From JACZSB01 sp965372015 (GTDB lineage: Bacteria; Fidelibacterota; Marinisomatia; SCGC-AAA003-L08; TS1B11): a stretch of 17,149 bases of DNA. The notes below the pieces were generated by a model, which saw only the letters and a program-made list of their open reading frames with translations, searched no databases and was not told the DNA's origin. Below are positions 1 to 8,052 of this stretch, piece after piece. Numbering within the stretch: position 1 is the first letter of the stretch; every line of letters begins with the position of its first letter. Position numbers and translations under genes: made by a program. The stretch spans positions 1 to 17,149 of the forward strand of contig CBDVAP010000052.1 of NCBI GenBank assembly GCA_965372015.1. Direction: 5' to 3'.

Positions 1-134
1 TGATTCTGGGCGCCATTTTCCGGGGGCCGGGCGTGGAGCTGCCCGTCGGTGATACCCAAATCCTGCCGGGTGATCGGTTATTGATCTTTGTCAAGAACGA
101 GCAGCTGGAGAAGGTGGAGAAGTTCTTCAGCTAG
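1..134 (+). CDS. trkA: TrkA potassium-uptake regulatory subunit, C-terminal end (partial)
   Basis: Only the last 44 codons are present, in the frame starting at base 3 and ending in TAG. The peptide runs from ILGAIFRGPG through a GDRLLIFVKN segment. This matches the end of a TrkA-C (RCK_C) domain, which closes the cytoplasmic NAD(H)-binding regulator of Trk potassium channels. The assignment is supported by the next gene, trkH, the membrane pore, which starts 13 nt downstream on the same strand; trkA-trkH pairs are common. The N-terminal Rossmann domains lie outside the window, so nucleotide binding cannot be judged. Confidence 0.82.
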   Translation, partial: ILGAIFRGPGVELPVGDTQILPGDRLLIFVKNEQLEKVEKFFS

Positions 135-147
135 GTTGGCGGGATCG

Positions 148-1614
148 ATGAATAAAAAGGCTGTATTCAATACACTCAGTATTCTGGTCATCATCATCGG
201 CCTGTGCATGCTGTTCAGCGTAGCCTGGGCGGCTTACTTCGGTGATGGCGACCTGCGGGCGCTCCTGTACTCCATCGGCATCTGCCTGTTGGTGGGGGGG
301 CCGGGTTATCTCCTGACCCGCGGGAAGTATAATCTCACCAGCCGGGACGGCTTCGCTATCGTGGCCCTGGGTTGGACCACCATGGCCTTGTTCGCCAGCC
401 TGCCCTTCTATTTGTCCGGGGCCATCACCACCTTCACCGATGCCTTCTTCGAAGCCATGTCGGGCCTGACCACCACCGGGGCCACCATTCTAGGCGATGC
501 TGCCCGCCATCCCCATCTACCCCAGGGTATCGAGAGCATGCCCCGGGGAGTCCTCTTCTGGCGGGCCTTTATCCAGTGGATCGGAGGCATGGGGATCATC
601 ATGTTCTCAGTGGCTATTCTGCCCCTCATGGGAATGGGGGGGACTTCCCTGCTGCGGGCTGAGGTGCCCGGCCCCACCGTGGATCGAATCCAGCCCCGCA
701 TCCAGCAGACCGCCAAGACCCTGTGGCTGACATATCTAATCTTCAGTGGCGCGGAAGCATTGCTGCTGCGCCTGGGCGGACTTTCCTGGTTCAGCAGCCT
801 GACCCACACTTTCACCACTATGGCCACCGGCGGCTTCTCCATTAATAACGCCAGTATCTACGGCCAGTCGGCCTACATCCAGTATGTGCTGATTTTCTTC
901 ATGCTCATGGCCGGGATCAATTTTACTCTGCACGGGAAATTGATCCTGGGCCGTGAAAATCACTACAAAGGTAACCAGGAGCTATATTTTTTCCTGGGCA
1001 CCATCGGCGTGCTCACCGTGATAATTTTCATCGACATCGCCGCCAATAACTATGGTTGGGGGGAGTATAGCTTCCGCCAGGCCCTGTTCGTCACTACCTC
1101 CATCACCACTACCACCGGTTACGGCACGGTGGACTATGAAACCTGGTCGCCATTCGCCCAGATGCTGGTCTTTACCCTGTTTTTCGTGGGCGGCTCAGCC
1201 GGCTCCACCGGCGGCGGAATCAAGGTCATCCGCATCCTGGTGCTGTCCAAATACATTATTGCTGAGATACGTAAACTGGTCCATCCCAATGCCATCATCC
1301 CGGTGCGCATCGGCCAGCGCTCCATCCCGGAAACGGTGATTCGCAACACCATCGGGTTCCTGCTGTTTTACCTGGGGATTCTCCTGCTGGTAGCCGTGGC
1401 ACTCACCTTTTTTAACATGGATATGTTCTCGGCCCTCAGCGCCTCAGCCTCGGCCCTGGGGAATATCGGGCCGGCCTTCGGTTCGGTGGGACCCTACAAC
1501 AACTACGCGCATCTGGCGGACCCGGCCAAGTGGCTGCTCAGTTTCACCATGCTGCTGGGCCGCTTGGAAATCTTTACCGTCATGGTGATGTTCAGCCGCA
1601 CCTTCTGGAAGTGA
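148..1614 (+). CDS. trkH: TrkH/KtrB-family potassium transporter membrane subunit
   Basis: The product is a 488-residue inner-membrane protein that forms the K+ translocation pore and works with TrkA. The four selectivity-filter loops expected of the family are visible: TTTGAT at 108-113, TMATGGF at 224-230, TTTTGYGT at 320-327 and LGNIGPAF at 437-444. The family stretches FIQWIGGMGII (141-151) and GGSAGSTGGGIKVIR (348-362) are also present. Length fits TrkH. The reading frame is open upstream to 88, but that extension lies over the end of trkA and is not hydrophobic. The ATG at 148 gives the usual MNKK start and first membrane helix, so I chose it. No strong Shine-Dalgarno is seen, and translation may be coupled to trkA. 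Confidence 0.95.
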   Translation: MNKKAVFNTLSILVIIIGLCMLFSVAWAAYFGDGDLRALLYSIGICLLVGGPGYLLTRGKYNLTSRDGFAIVALGWTTMALFASLPFYLSGAITTFTDAFFEAMSGLTTTGATILGDAARHPHLPQGIESMPRGVLFWRAFIQWIGGMGIIMFSVAILPLMGMGGTSLLRAEVPGPTVDRIQPRIQQTAKTLWLTYLIFSGAEALLLRLGGLSWFSSLTHTFTTMATGGFSINNASIYGQSAYIQYVLIFFMLMAGINFTLHGKLILGRENHYKGNQELYFFLGTIGVLTVIIFIDIAANNYGWGEYSFRQALFVTTSITTTTGYGTVDYETWSPFAQMLVFTLFFVGGSAGSTGGGIKVIRILVLSKYIIAEIRKLVHPNAIIPVRIGQRSIPETVIRNTIGFLLFYLGILLLVAVALTFFNMDMFSALSASASALGNIGPAFGSVGPYNNYAHLADPAKWLLSFTMLLGRLEIFTVMVMFSRTFWK

Positions 1615-1634
1615 GGTTCGCCCGGGACGAATAC

Positions 1635-2408
1635 ATGCAATACATTCAAATTGAATCCTCCGAGCCCGTAACCACCATCACGATTAATCGTCCGAAGGTG
1701 CTTAATGCTCTCAAACCCGAAGTCCTTGGGGAGTTGACCGCCGCCTTCGACCGGATCGATACGGATCAGACCCGGGCGGTGATCCTTACCGGGGCGGGCG
1801 ACAAGGCCTTCGTAGCCGGCGCCGACATCAAGGCCTTTGCCTCCCTGGACGAGGCCGGCGCCCTGGATTTCGCCCGGCGGGGTCAGGCCCTGACCATGAA
1901 AATCGAACGCTTCCCCCGGCCGGTTATCGCGGCTGTCAACGGTTTTGCCCTGGGCGGCGGCTGCGAGTTGGCCCTGGCCTGCCATCTACGGGTAGCTGCG
2001 GAGCAGGCCAGGTTTGGGCAGCCCGAGGTCAGTTTGGGGGTGATAGCCGGTTTTGGCGGCACCCAACGCCTGCCCCGGTTGGTGGGCAAGGGGGTGGCCC
2101 TGGAGATGCTCACTACCGGCCGGATGATCGACGCCGCCGAGGCGCTGCGTATTGGCCTGGTCAACCGCGTGGTCTCTTTGGACCGGCTGCTGCCAACCTG
2201 CCGCGAAATCGCCGAACTGATCGCCGCCCAGGGCCCCAGGGCGGTGGAATTGACCATTAAGGCGGTCAACGAGGGCCTGGACCAGGACCTGGCGTCGGCC
2301 CTGGAGCTGGAGGCCCGCCTGTTCGCCCAAACATTCAACACCGCCGATATGCGTGAGGGCACCCAGGCCTTCATCGAGAAGCGCAAGCCGGATTTTAAGG
2401 GGCAATAG
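1635..2408 (+). CDS. enoyl-CoA hydratase/isomerase (crotonase) family protein
   Basis: The product is a 257-residue crotonase-fold enzyme, the normal length for the family, expected in the cytoplasm. Both glutamates that catalyse hydration in rat enoyl-CoA hydratase (Glu144 and Glu164) have counterparts: E111 in GGGCELA and E131 in GQPEVSLG. The oxyanion-hole segment AGADI is at 61-65. True enoyl-CoA hydratase activity, adding water to a trans-2-enoyl-CoA, is therefore plausible, as in beta-oxidation or crotonyl-CoA metabolism. The frame is open back to 1530, inside trkH. The ATG at 1635 is preceded by GGGA at a suitable distance and gives the usual N-terminus, so it is preferred. It lies 20 nt after trkH and 11 nt before an aldehyde dehydrogenase gene. 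Exact substrate is unknown. Confidence 0.93.
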   Translation: MQYIQIESSEPVTTITINRPKVLNALKPEVLGELTAAFDRIDTDQTRAVILTGAGDKAFVAGADIKAFASLDEAGALDFARRGQALTMKIERFPRPVIAAVNGFALGGGCELALACHLRVAAEQARFGQPEVSLGVIAGFGGTQRLPRLVGKGVALEMLTTGRMIDAAEALRIGLVNRVVSLDRLLPTCREIAELIAAQGPRAVELTIKAVNEGLDQDLASALELEARLFAQTFNTADMREGTQAFIEKRKPDFKGQ

Positions 2409-2419
2409 GTACGTCGTAA

Positions 2420-3910
2420 ATGACCGCCACCATTGAAACCACACCCGCGGGTGTAACCCTCCTGAAGTGCCACAATCCCGTCTCAAAGGAGCCCCTCCGC
2501 GAGCTGCAGTGCCATAACCTGGACGAAGTGGACCGGTTGTTGGACAACCTGCGCCGGGCCGCCGCGAAATACAATTTCTCGCCGATCAGTGAGCGGGTGC
2601 GGCTGGTGCACCGCTTCCGCAAGGCACTGGCCCGCAACCTGGATCGCATCATCGACAGTATTTGCGCTGAAACGGGCAAGCAGCCGGCGGAGGCGCTCAC
2701 GGAGGTTTTCGGGGCCTTCGAGATCATGCGGGGCAGTGAGCGGCTGGCGCCGTCCACTCTGCGCCGGGAATGGCGTTCCAGCGGCACACTGGCCCACAAA
2801 TCGGTCTACGTGGATTACCGGCCCCACGGGGTGGCCACGGTCATCTCCCCCTGGAACTATCCCCTGTTGTTGGTAGCCGCGCCAGCGGTGGAAGCGCTGC
2901 TGGCAGGTAACACGGTGGCCGCTAAGCCGTCGGAGCATACTTGCTTGACCGCGCTGCTGATCAAGGAAATCTTCGATCAGGCCACCGGGCGGCCGGAGTT
3001 GCTGGAAATGTTTATCGGGCTGAGTGACGTGGGCCAGCGATTGGTCAGCTCGCCACTCACAGATGTAGTCTGCTTTACCGGCAGTACCAAAATCGGCCGG
3101 GAGGTGGCCCGGACCTGTGCGGACCTGCTCAAGCCGACGATCCTGGAGTTGGGCGGCAAGGACCCTATGATCGTGCTGGAGGACGCTAACCTGAAGCGGG
3201 CCGCCAAATCGGCGGTGTGGGGCGGGTTCTTCAACGCCGGGCAGAGCTGTGTCTCAGTGGAGCGGATTTACGTGCTGGCACCGGTCTACGATCAGTTCAT
3301 GCGGCTGCTGCGTGAGGAAGCCCGAAAGCTTACCGCCGGCGGAGCAGCCGATGACGCCATCGGCGCCGTGACCCTGGAGTCACAGTATGATAAGATAATG
3401 GACCACATCAAGGACGCCGAGTCCAAGGGGGCCCGGGTGGAGATTTTCGGCCAGCCGGACGGGCAGCACCTGCCACCGGTGCTATTGACTGAGGTAGACC
3501 ATAGCATGGCGGTCATGACCGATGAGACCTTCGGTCCCGAGTTGGCGGTGATGAAGGTCGAGTCGGAGGATGAGGCCATCGAAAAAGCCAACGACAGCGC
3601 CTATGGTTTAAGTGCATATGTCTTTACCCGCAACGAGCGTCGCGGTCGCCTGGTTGCCCGCCGGCTGATGTGCGGGGCCGTGGCCCTCAACGACGTGATC
3701 GTGCAGTATGCCGTGGGTTCCCTGCCCATCGGTGGTTTTCGGGCCAGCGGTATCGGCAAATTCCACGGCCGGGAGGGGCTGCTTAGCTTCTCGCTCCAGC
3801 AGTCGGTGGCCGGCAGCCGCATCAGACTGCCGATGGAACTGTGGTGGTACGACCTGGGGCCCAAAACCCACCGGCTCATGCAGGCCTTCGTTAAGTGGTG
3901 GTACCGCTGA
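2420..3910 (+). CDS. NAD(P)+-dependent aldehyde dehydrogenase
   Basis: The product is a 496-residue member of the ALDH superfamily, oxidising an aldehyde to the acid with NAD(P)+. The complete active site is readable: PWNYP with N146, the cofactor-binding K169 in AAKPSEH, FTGSTKIG at 219-226, the general base E243 in LELGGKDP, the nucleophile C277 in GQSC, and ETFGPE at 369-374. The C-terminal part (PIGGFRASGIGKFHG near 436-450, then an aromatic WWY...KWWYR tail) resembles fatty- or aromatic-aldehyde and succinate-semialdehyde type enzymes more than betaine aldehyde dehydrogenase, but the substrate cannot be set from sequence. It is 11 nt after the crotonase gene and 16 nt before the methylmalonyl-CoA epimerase gene, suggesting a shared carbon-metabolism transcript. 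Confidence 0.95.
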   Translation: MTATIETTPAGVTLLKCHNPVSKEPLRELQCHNLDEVDRLLDNLRRAAAKYNFSPISERVRLVHRFRKALARNLDRIIDSICAETGKQPAEALTEVFGAFEIMRGSERLAPSTLRREWRSSGTLAHKSVYVDYRPHGVATVISPWNYPLLLVAAPAVEALLAGNTVAAKPSEHTCLTALLIKEIFDQATGRPELLEMFIGLSDVGQRLVSSPLTDVVCFTGSTKIGREVARTCADLLKPTILELGGKDPMIVLEDANLKRAAKSAVWGGFFNAGQSCVSVERIYVLAPVYDQFMRLLREEARKLTAGGAADDAIGAVTLESQYDKIMDHIKDAESKGARVEIFGQPDGQHLPPVLLTEVDHSMAVMTDETFGPELAVMKVESEDEAIEKANDSAYGLSAYVFTRNERRGRLVARRLMCGAVALNDVIVQYAVGSLPIGGFRASGIGKFHGREGLLSFSLQQSVAGSRIRLPMELWWYDLGPKTHRLMQAFVKWWYR

Positions 3911-3926
3911 GTACCTTCACGGGGTC

Positions 3927-4331
3927 ATGAAAATCCTGGGCATAGAACACGTGGCCATCGCCGTACAAGACCGGGAAGAGCCCATCCGGGTGTTTCACCA
4001 ATTGCTGGGCCTTAAGGACGTAGGCGCCGAACAATTGCCCGAGCAGCAGGTGATCACCCACACCTTCGACACCGGCCGGGGCAAAGTGGAGTTGTTGGAG
4101 GCCACCGGTCCCGATTCCCCCGTATCCCGTTTCATCCATAAAAAGGGACCGGGGATGCACCATATCGCCTTTTTGGTGGATGACCTTTCGGCCTGGCTCC
4201 GGCACTTGGAACTCTGTGGGGTGGAGCTCATCGATCACCGGCCCCGCCAGGGCGCCGGGGGCTATCTGATCGCCTTCCTGCACCCCCGTTCCACCGCCGG
4301 TATTCTGGTGGAACTATGCCAGAAACCCTGA
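3927..4331 (+). CDS. mce: methylmalonyl-CoA epimerase (VOC superfamily)
   Basis: The product is 134 residues, the typical length of methylmalonyl-CoA epimerase, which interconverts the (S) and (R) forms of methylmalonyl-CoA between propionyl-CoA carboxylase and the B12-dependent mutase. The two beta-alpha-beta-beta-beta repeats of the VOC fold are visible. Probable metal ligands are H8 in IEHVAIAV, H79 in MHHIAFLVDD and E129 in ILVEL. E55 in VELLE sits near the place of the remaining (Gln) ligand. KKGPGMHHIAF is characteristic. The frame is open much further upstream, but that part overlaps the aldehyde dehydrogenase and is not VOC-like, so the ATG at 3927 is chosen. The 3' end overlaps the uvrC start by 16 nt. 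Carboxylase and mutase genes are not in the window. Confidence 0.9.
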   Translation: MKILGIEHVAIAVQDREEPIRVFHQLLGLKDVGAEQLPEQQVITHTFDTGRGKVELLEATGPDSPVSRFIHKKGPGMHHIAFLVDDLSAWLRHLELCGVELIDHRPRQGAGGYLIAFLHPRSTAGILVELCQKP

Positions 4332-6163
4332 CCCTTAAGGACAAACTCAAGCGCCTGCCCCGGCAGCCGGGGGTCTATCTGTTCAAGGATTCAAAGGGTG
4401 AGACCATCTACATCGGCAAGGCCAAGGTATTGCGCCACCGGGTGCGCTCCTATTTCCAGGCCCCCGGCGGCAAGGATCGCAAGACCCGGCGCCTGTTGCC
4501 CAAGATCGCCGACCTGGATTGGATCGTGCTGCCCAACGAGATCGAGGCCCTGATCTGTGAACAGGACCTGGTGCGGCATCACCAGCCGCGCTACAATATC
4601 CTGCTCAAGGATGACAAGTCCTACCCCTTTATCATGGTCACCAGGGAGCCGTTCCCCCAGGTGCTGTTGACCCGCCGGGTGCAGCGCGACGGCCACCGTT
4701 ACCTGGGGCCCTACACCGATGTAAAGCGGCTGCGCGAGACCTTGCGCGTGCTGCACAAGATTTTCCCCATCCGCAGCTGCACCTACCACATCACCGCCGA
4801 CACCATCGCCCAGGGAAAATATAAGATCTGCCTGGACTATCACATCAAGCGTTGTTACGGTCCCTGTGAAGGGCACGAGAGCGGTGAGGCCTACAACGAG
4901 ATGATCACCGGCGTGGTGGCCTTCCTGCAGGGGCGCACCGCTGAGATCCTTAAGCGGCTGACGGTGGAAATGCAACAGGCCGCCAAAGAGCTGCGCTTCG
5001 AAGACGCCGCTCGTATCCGCGATCAGTTCCATTCCATGCGGCACTACGCCCAGCGCCAATCCACCCTGACCAAGGACCTGTGCGACCGGGACGTGCTGGC
5101 GGTGGACGTGGCCTCCAGCTACGGCGTGGGGGTGGTGCTGCGGGTGCGGGATGGCAAACTGGTAGGTAAGGAGAAATTTGACCTGTCGATTGCCGACCCC
5201 CAGCTGGCGCCGGAAAATTTCTACGGTTTTCTGAAGCTCTATTATAGCCGGGCCGACTTCATCCCGCCGGAAATTCTGGTTCACGAACCACCTGACGACC
5301 GCCCGGGCATAGAAAGCTGGCTGGCCGAAATGGCTGGGCACAAGGTGCGGCTGCATGTTCCCCAGCGCGGTGAGAAGGTGCGGCTGGTGGCCCTGGCCCG
5401 CCAGAACGCCACCCTGATGCTCAACGAGATCAAGTTGCAGAAGACTCGCCGGCGGGAGCTGCTGCCCTCCTCGGTGGAGCGCCTCCAGGAAGACCTGGGC
5501 CTGGAAGTGCCCCCCCGGCGCATCGAGGGCTTCGACAATTCCAATATCCAGGGGGCCCACCCGGTCTCCTCCATGGTCTGCTTTTTAGATGGCCGGCCGC
5601 GTAAAAGCGATTACCGCAAGTACCACATCAAGACCGTGGCCGGGGCCGACGACTTCGCCTCCATCTACGAGGTGGTCACCCGGCGTTACCGGCGGGTACT
5701 GGATGAGAGCACACCGTTGCCCGACTTGGTGCTCATCGACGGGGGTAAGGGGCAGCTCAGCATGGCCAAGGCCGCCCTGAACGACTTGGGGCTGGCTTAC
5801 CTGCCGGTGATTGGGCTGGCCAAACGGTTAGAGGAGGTTTTTCGCCCCGGCCATGCCGAGCCGTTCAATATTCCCAAACACTCGCCGGGTTTGGGGCTGT
5901 TGCGCCGGGTGCGGGACGAGGCCCACCGCTTTGCCATCACTTTCCACCGCCAACAGCGCTCCCGGGCCATGACCACTTCGGTGCTGGACGATATCTCCGG
6001 GGTGGGTCCCAAACGGTTGCAGGCTATCTGGAAAGCCTTCAGCTCTTTGCAGGAGCTGGCCCGAACCGAGGTAGAGGTGATCGCCTCGCGGGCCGGGTTG
6101 CCGGTGGCGGTGGCGGAGGCGGTTAAAGAGCGGGCCGGACAGGTGGAACAGACGAGCGGCTGA
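4316..6163 (+). CDS. uvrC: excinuclease ABC subunit C
   Basis: The product is 615 residues, standard for UvrC, the dual-incision nuclease of nucleotide excision repair, which is recruited by UvrB at damaged DNA. The N-terminal GIY-YIG nuclease has GVY at 19-21 and YIG at 32-34. A UVR motif (AAKELRFEDAARIRDQ, near residues 222-237) would contact UvrB. The RNase-H-like second nuclease shows EGFDNSN with D407 and LIDGGKGQL with D475. Tandem helix-hairpin-helix motifs (DDISGVGPKRLQ and the following segment) form the C-terminus. The ATG lies inside the end of the epimerase gene, so expression is probably translationally coupled. Its presence at the end of a metabolic gene run is unremarkable. Confidence 0.97.
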   Translation: MPETLTLKDKLKRLPRQPGVYLFKDSKGETIYIGKAKVLRHRVRSYFQAPGGKDRKTRRLLPKIADLDWIVLPNEIEALICEQDLVRHHQPRYNILLKDDKSYPFIMVTREPFPQVLLTRRVQRDGHRYLGPYTDVKRLRETLRVLHKIFPIRSCTYHITADTIAQGKYKICLDYHIKRCYGPCEGHESGEAYNEMITGVVAFLQGRTAEILKRLTVEMQQAAKELRFEDAARIRDQFHSMRHYAQRQSTLTKDLCDRDVLAVDVASSYGVGVVLRVRDGKLVGKEKFDLSIADPQLAPENFYGFLKLYYSRADFIPPEILVHEPPDDRPGIESWLAEMAGHKVRLHVPQRGEKVRLVALARQNATLMLNEIKLQKTRRRELLPSSVERLQEDLGLEVPPRRIEGFDNSNIQGAHPVSSMVCFLDGRPRKSDYRKYHIKTVAGADDFASIYEVVTRRYRRVLDESTPLPDLVLIDGGKGQLSMAKAALNDLGLAYLPVIGLAKRLEEVFRPGHAEPFNIPKHSPGLGLLRRVRDEAHRFAITFHRQQRSRAMTTSVLDDISGVGPKRLQAIWKAFSSLQELARTEVEVIASRAGLPVAVAEAVKERAGQVEQTSG

Positions 6164-6185
6164 TTAGCCCCAGCACATCTCCCAC

Positions 6186-6214
6186 TTGTTTGAGGACATA
6201 ATTGGGGGTATACT
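6186..6214 (+). promoter_or_regulatory. putative sigma-70-type promoter upstream of the Acg-like gene
   Basis: TTGTTT at 6186-6191 and TATACT at 6209-6214 are separated by exactly 17 nt. The predicted transcript would start near 6221 and leave about 45 nt before the GTG start at 6267. It lies in the only sizeable gap (about 100 nt) of this plus-strand run, so the downstream gene is probably transcribed separately from uvrC. An 8-nt perfect palindrome, ACGGCCGT, lies at about 6219-6226 near the predicted start site and could be a regulator site, though it is short. Confidence 0.4.
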
Positions 6215-6266
6215 CATAACGGCCGTGATACTTAAGATAGTGGCCCGGCAACCGATTTAGAATACC

Positions 6267-7559
6267 GTGGAGACCTTAGACCCAGAAACCTCCGTCCCTG
6301 CTGGCCAGGGTGCCCCTCCGGTGTCGGTCGCCAAGGTCGTTCTGGCTGTGGTGGGCGGCTCGCTGCTGTTGATGATGCTCATCGACGGCACTTACCTGGT
6401 CAGGCAGTACCGCGCCCCCTGGAAGCGGCTATACCACCAGAACTTCGACGATCCCCGCCTGCAAGTGGTGGCCCAGGGACTGCTGGCCTATAGTCAGTTC
6501 AACCTGCAGCCCTGGCGAGTGGTCCTGGACTACCAGGACTCCACCGTGTTCTGGCTGTACGCCGACACCTCACGGGCCCTGCGGACGACGGACATGTTCG
6601 CCCGGCGCATCACCTTCGACCAGGGCACCTTCCTGCAGTATGCCATTCTGGGGGCGGAGCATCTGGGCTATCACTCCCGGGTGGAGCTATTTCCCAAGGG
6701 GGAATATGGTCTCCTGGGTGATTGGATAGGCATCGACAGCCTGCCGGTGGCCCGGGTGCAACTGACTCCCGCTGACAAGCAAAATCCCGGGCTGTACCAG
6801 GCCATGTTCGACGTGCGGCTGTCTCGAGTGCCCTTCCGGGATACGCCCATACCTACTCGCTTGGAGGAATTTTTCCACCGCCAGAACTACAACTCCCAGA
6901 TGCGGCTGCAGCTGGTACGGGCTGAGGATGATAGGGATCTATTGCAGGAAATTCTGCAGGCCGCGCTCGAGATCGACCGAAACCTGAAGCGGGTGGTAAA
7001 TGAGGTCACATTTTTCCGGACCACCGAATACCAGAAGAATCGCTACCGCGACGGCCTCACTGCCGATACCTTTGACTATTCTACCTTGGGGAAGTTTTTC
7101 TGGCAGGTATCGCATGCCCTCATGCCGGTAGTGCAACAGGATGCCGCTGATATTCTGGTCGCCAGCCTCTCACGGGTGGTGGAGTCTTCACCGGCCTATG
7201 TTGTGATCTCATCCCAGCACAACGGCCGGGTGGATCAATTGCGGGCTGGGATGTTGTTCGCTCGAATACAACTTGTAGCTACCGCCGTCGGTGTGGCGGT
7301 GCTGCCCATACCCCAGGTGGTGCGTGACTACCCGGAGATGTTCGACCCCTATGTGGATCTACACGCCGGGTTTGCTTTGCGTGGGTTCCGGGTCCAGATG
7401 GTGGCGGGATTGGGGTTGCCTGCCCGGCAAGTGGCGCCCGAACCACGCCGATTCATGCTGGATATTGTGGAAGAGGGGCCACCACCGAAACCGAAGCCGA
7501 AGAAAAAGTATGTCTGGCGGGACCACCGGCGGCGCGAATACAGGCCACCGGGCCGCTAG
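6267..7559 (+). CDS. membrane-anchored nitroreductase-fold protein of the Acg-like type
   Basis: The product is 430 residues from a GTG start. A single hydrophobic segment at about 22-46 should anchor it in the membrane with the rest outside or facing the periplasm. The next part, LLAYSQFNLQPWRVVL (about 72-87), then LYAD.SRAL (98-105), an Asp/Arg-rich FARR segment and EHLGYHSRVELFP (131-143), follows the pattern of Acg-like nitroreductase-family proteins (AxxAPSxHNTQPWxF, then DxxRxL, then a HLG and VELxP segment). RDGL at 261-264 and SSPAYVVISS through the LFARIQLVATAVGVAVLPIPQ helix (about 308-350) fit the second half of that fold. The tail is very basic (PKPKPKKK, 408-414). Function is unknown. 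FMN binding and redox activity are not demonstrated, and family identity rests on motif memory. The start has no clear Shine-Dalgarno, and GTG at 6339 is an alternative. Confidence 0.62.
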   Translation: METLDPETSVPAGQGAPPVSVAKVVLAVVGGSLLLMMLIDGTYLVRQYRAPWKRLYHQNFDDPRLQVVAQGLLAYSQFNLQPWRVVLDYQDSTVFWLYADTSRALRTTDMFARRITFDQGTFLQYAILGAEHLGYHSRVELFPKGEYGLLGDWIGIDSLPVARVQLTPADKQNPGLYQAMFDVRLSRVPFRDTPIPTRLEEFFHRQNYNSQMRLQLVRAEDDRDLLQEILQAALEIDRNLKRVVNEVTFFRTTEYQKNRYRDGLTADTFDYSTLGKFFWQVSHALMPVVQQDAADILVASLSRVVESSPAYVVISSQHNGRVDQLRAGMLFARIQLVATAVGVAVLPIPQVVRDYPEMFDPYVDLHAGFALRGFRVQMVAGLGLPARQVAPEPRRFMLDIVEEGPPPKPKPKKKYVWRDHRRREYRPPGR

Positions 7560-7990
7560 GATTCCAGCGACTCGCGTAGCTCCTTATACAACCGGGCCAG
7601 CTCTGCGGGGATCGGGGTGGGCTGCCAGTCGGTGCGGCTGACAAATACCGCCACCTGCTCGGCTGTGGTCACTATCTTCCCACCCAAAGTGAATTCAGCC
7701 GCCAACATAAAATATCTGTCGCCCATATCTTGGGCCCACATCCAGCCGGTGGGCTGATCAAACAGGCGTAACGGTTCCTTGTAGTCCACTCTGGTTTGGG
7801 CCACCACCGGCAGGCTGCCCTGCTCCAACAACCGTTCCAACGGAAAGAACTTCTTCAGCAGGGCGTTGCGCAGGTCTTCCAGCCAGCGGACATAGACGAT
7901 ATTGCTTACCACGCCTGCGAAATCCACGTCGTAGGTTCGGATTTCCAGCGGCAGTTCAATCTCGAAGGGTCTGTCTGCAGTGGGTGACAT
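7556..7990 (-). CDS. 4-hydroxybenzoyl-CoA-thioesterase-type (hotdog) acyl-CoA thioesterase
   Basis: The product is 144 residues, typical of the YbgC/4HBT single-hotdog family, which hydrolyses acyl-CoA (sometimes acyl-ACP) thioesters in the cytoplasm. The signature helix region reads TYDVDFAGVVSNIVYVRWLED (about 19-39), with D23 at the position of the catalytic aspartate (compare DTDAGGVVYHASY in YbgC). The frame stays open upstream to 8344, but that part overlaps the BtrH-like gene and is low-complexity Gly/Arg/Pro, a shadow reading, so the ATG at 7990 is used. It is the last gene of the minus-strand operon, 62 nt after the BtrH-like gene. Its TAG stop overlaps the stop of the converging Acg-like gene within CTAG. 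The physiological substrate is unknown. Confidence 0.85.
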   Translation of the reverse strand: MSPTADRPFEIELPLEIRTYDVDFAGVVSNIVYVRWLEDLRNALLKKFFPLERLLEQGSLPVVAQTRVDYKEPLRLFDQPTGWMWAQDMGDRYFMLAAEFTLGGKIVTTAEQVAVFVSRTDWQPTPIPAELARLYKELRESLES

Positions 7991-8052
7991 GGGCTGGCTG
8001 TACTTTTTACCCGCCGGCGGCCGGGTTCCGCCCCGGGCTACTTGCTTCCGTT

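Noticed and set aside
4391..5560. A 389-codon open frame on the minus strand inside uvrC
   Set aside because: It is fully inside a certain uvrC gene, and its peptide (rich in Gly, His, Gln and Val with no domain pattern) is the usual shadow of G+C-rich coding sequence.
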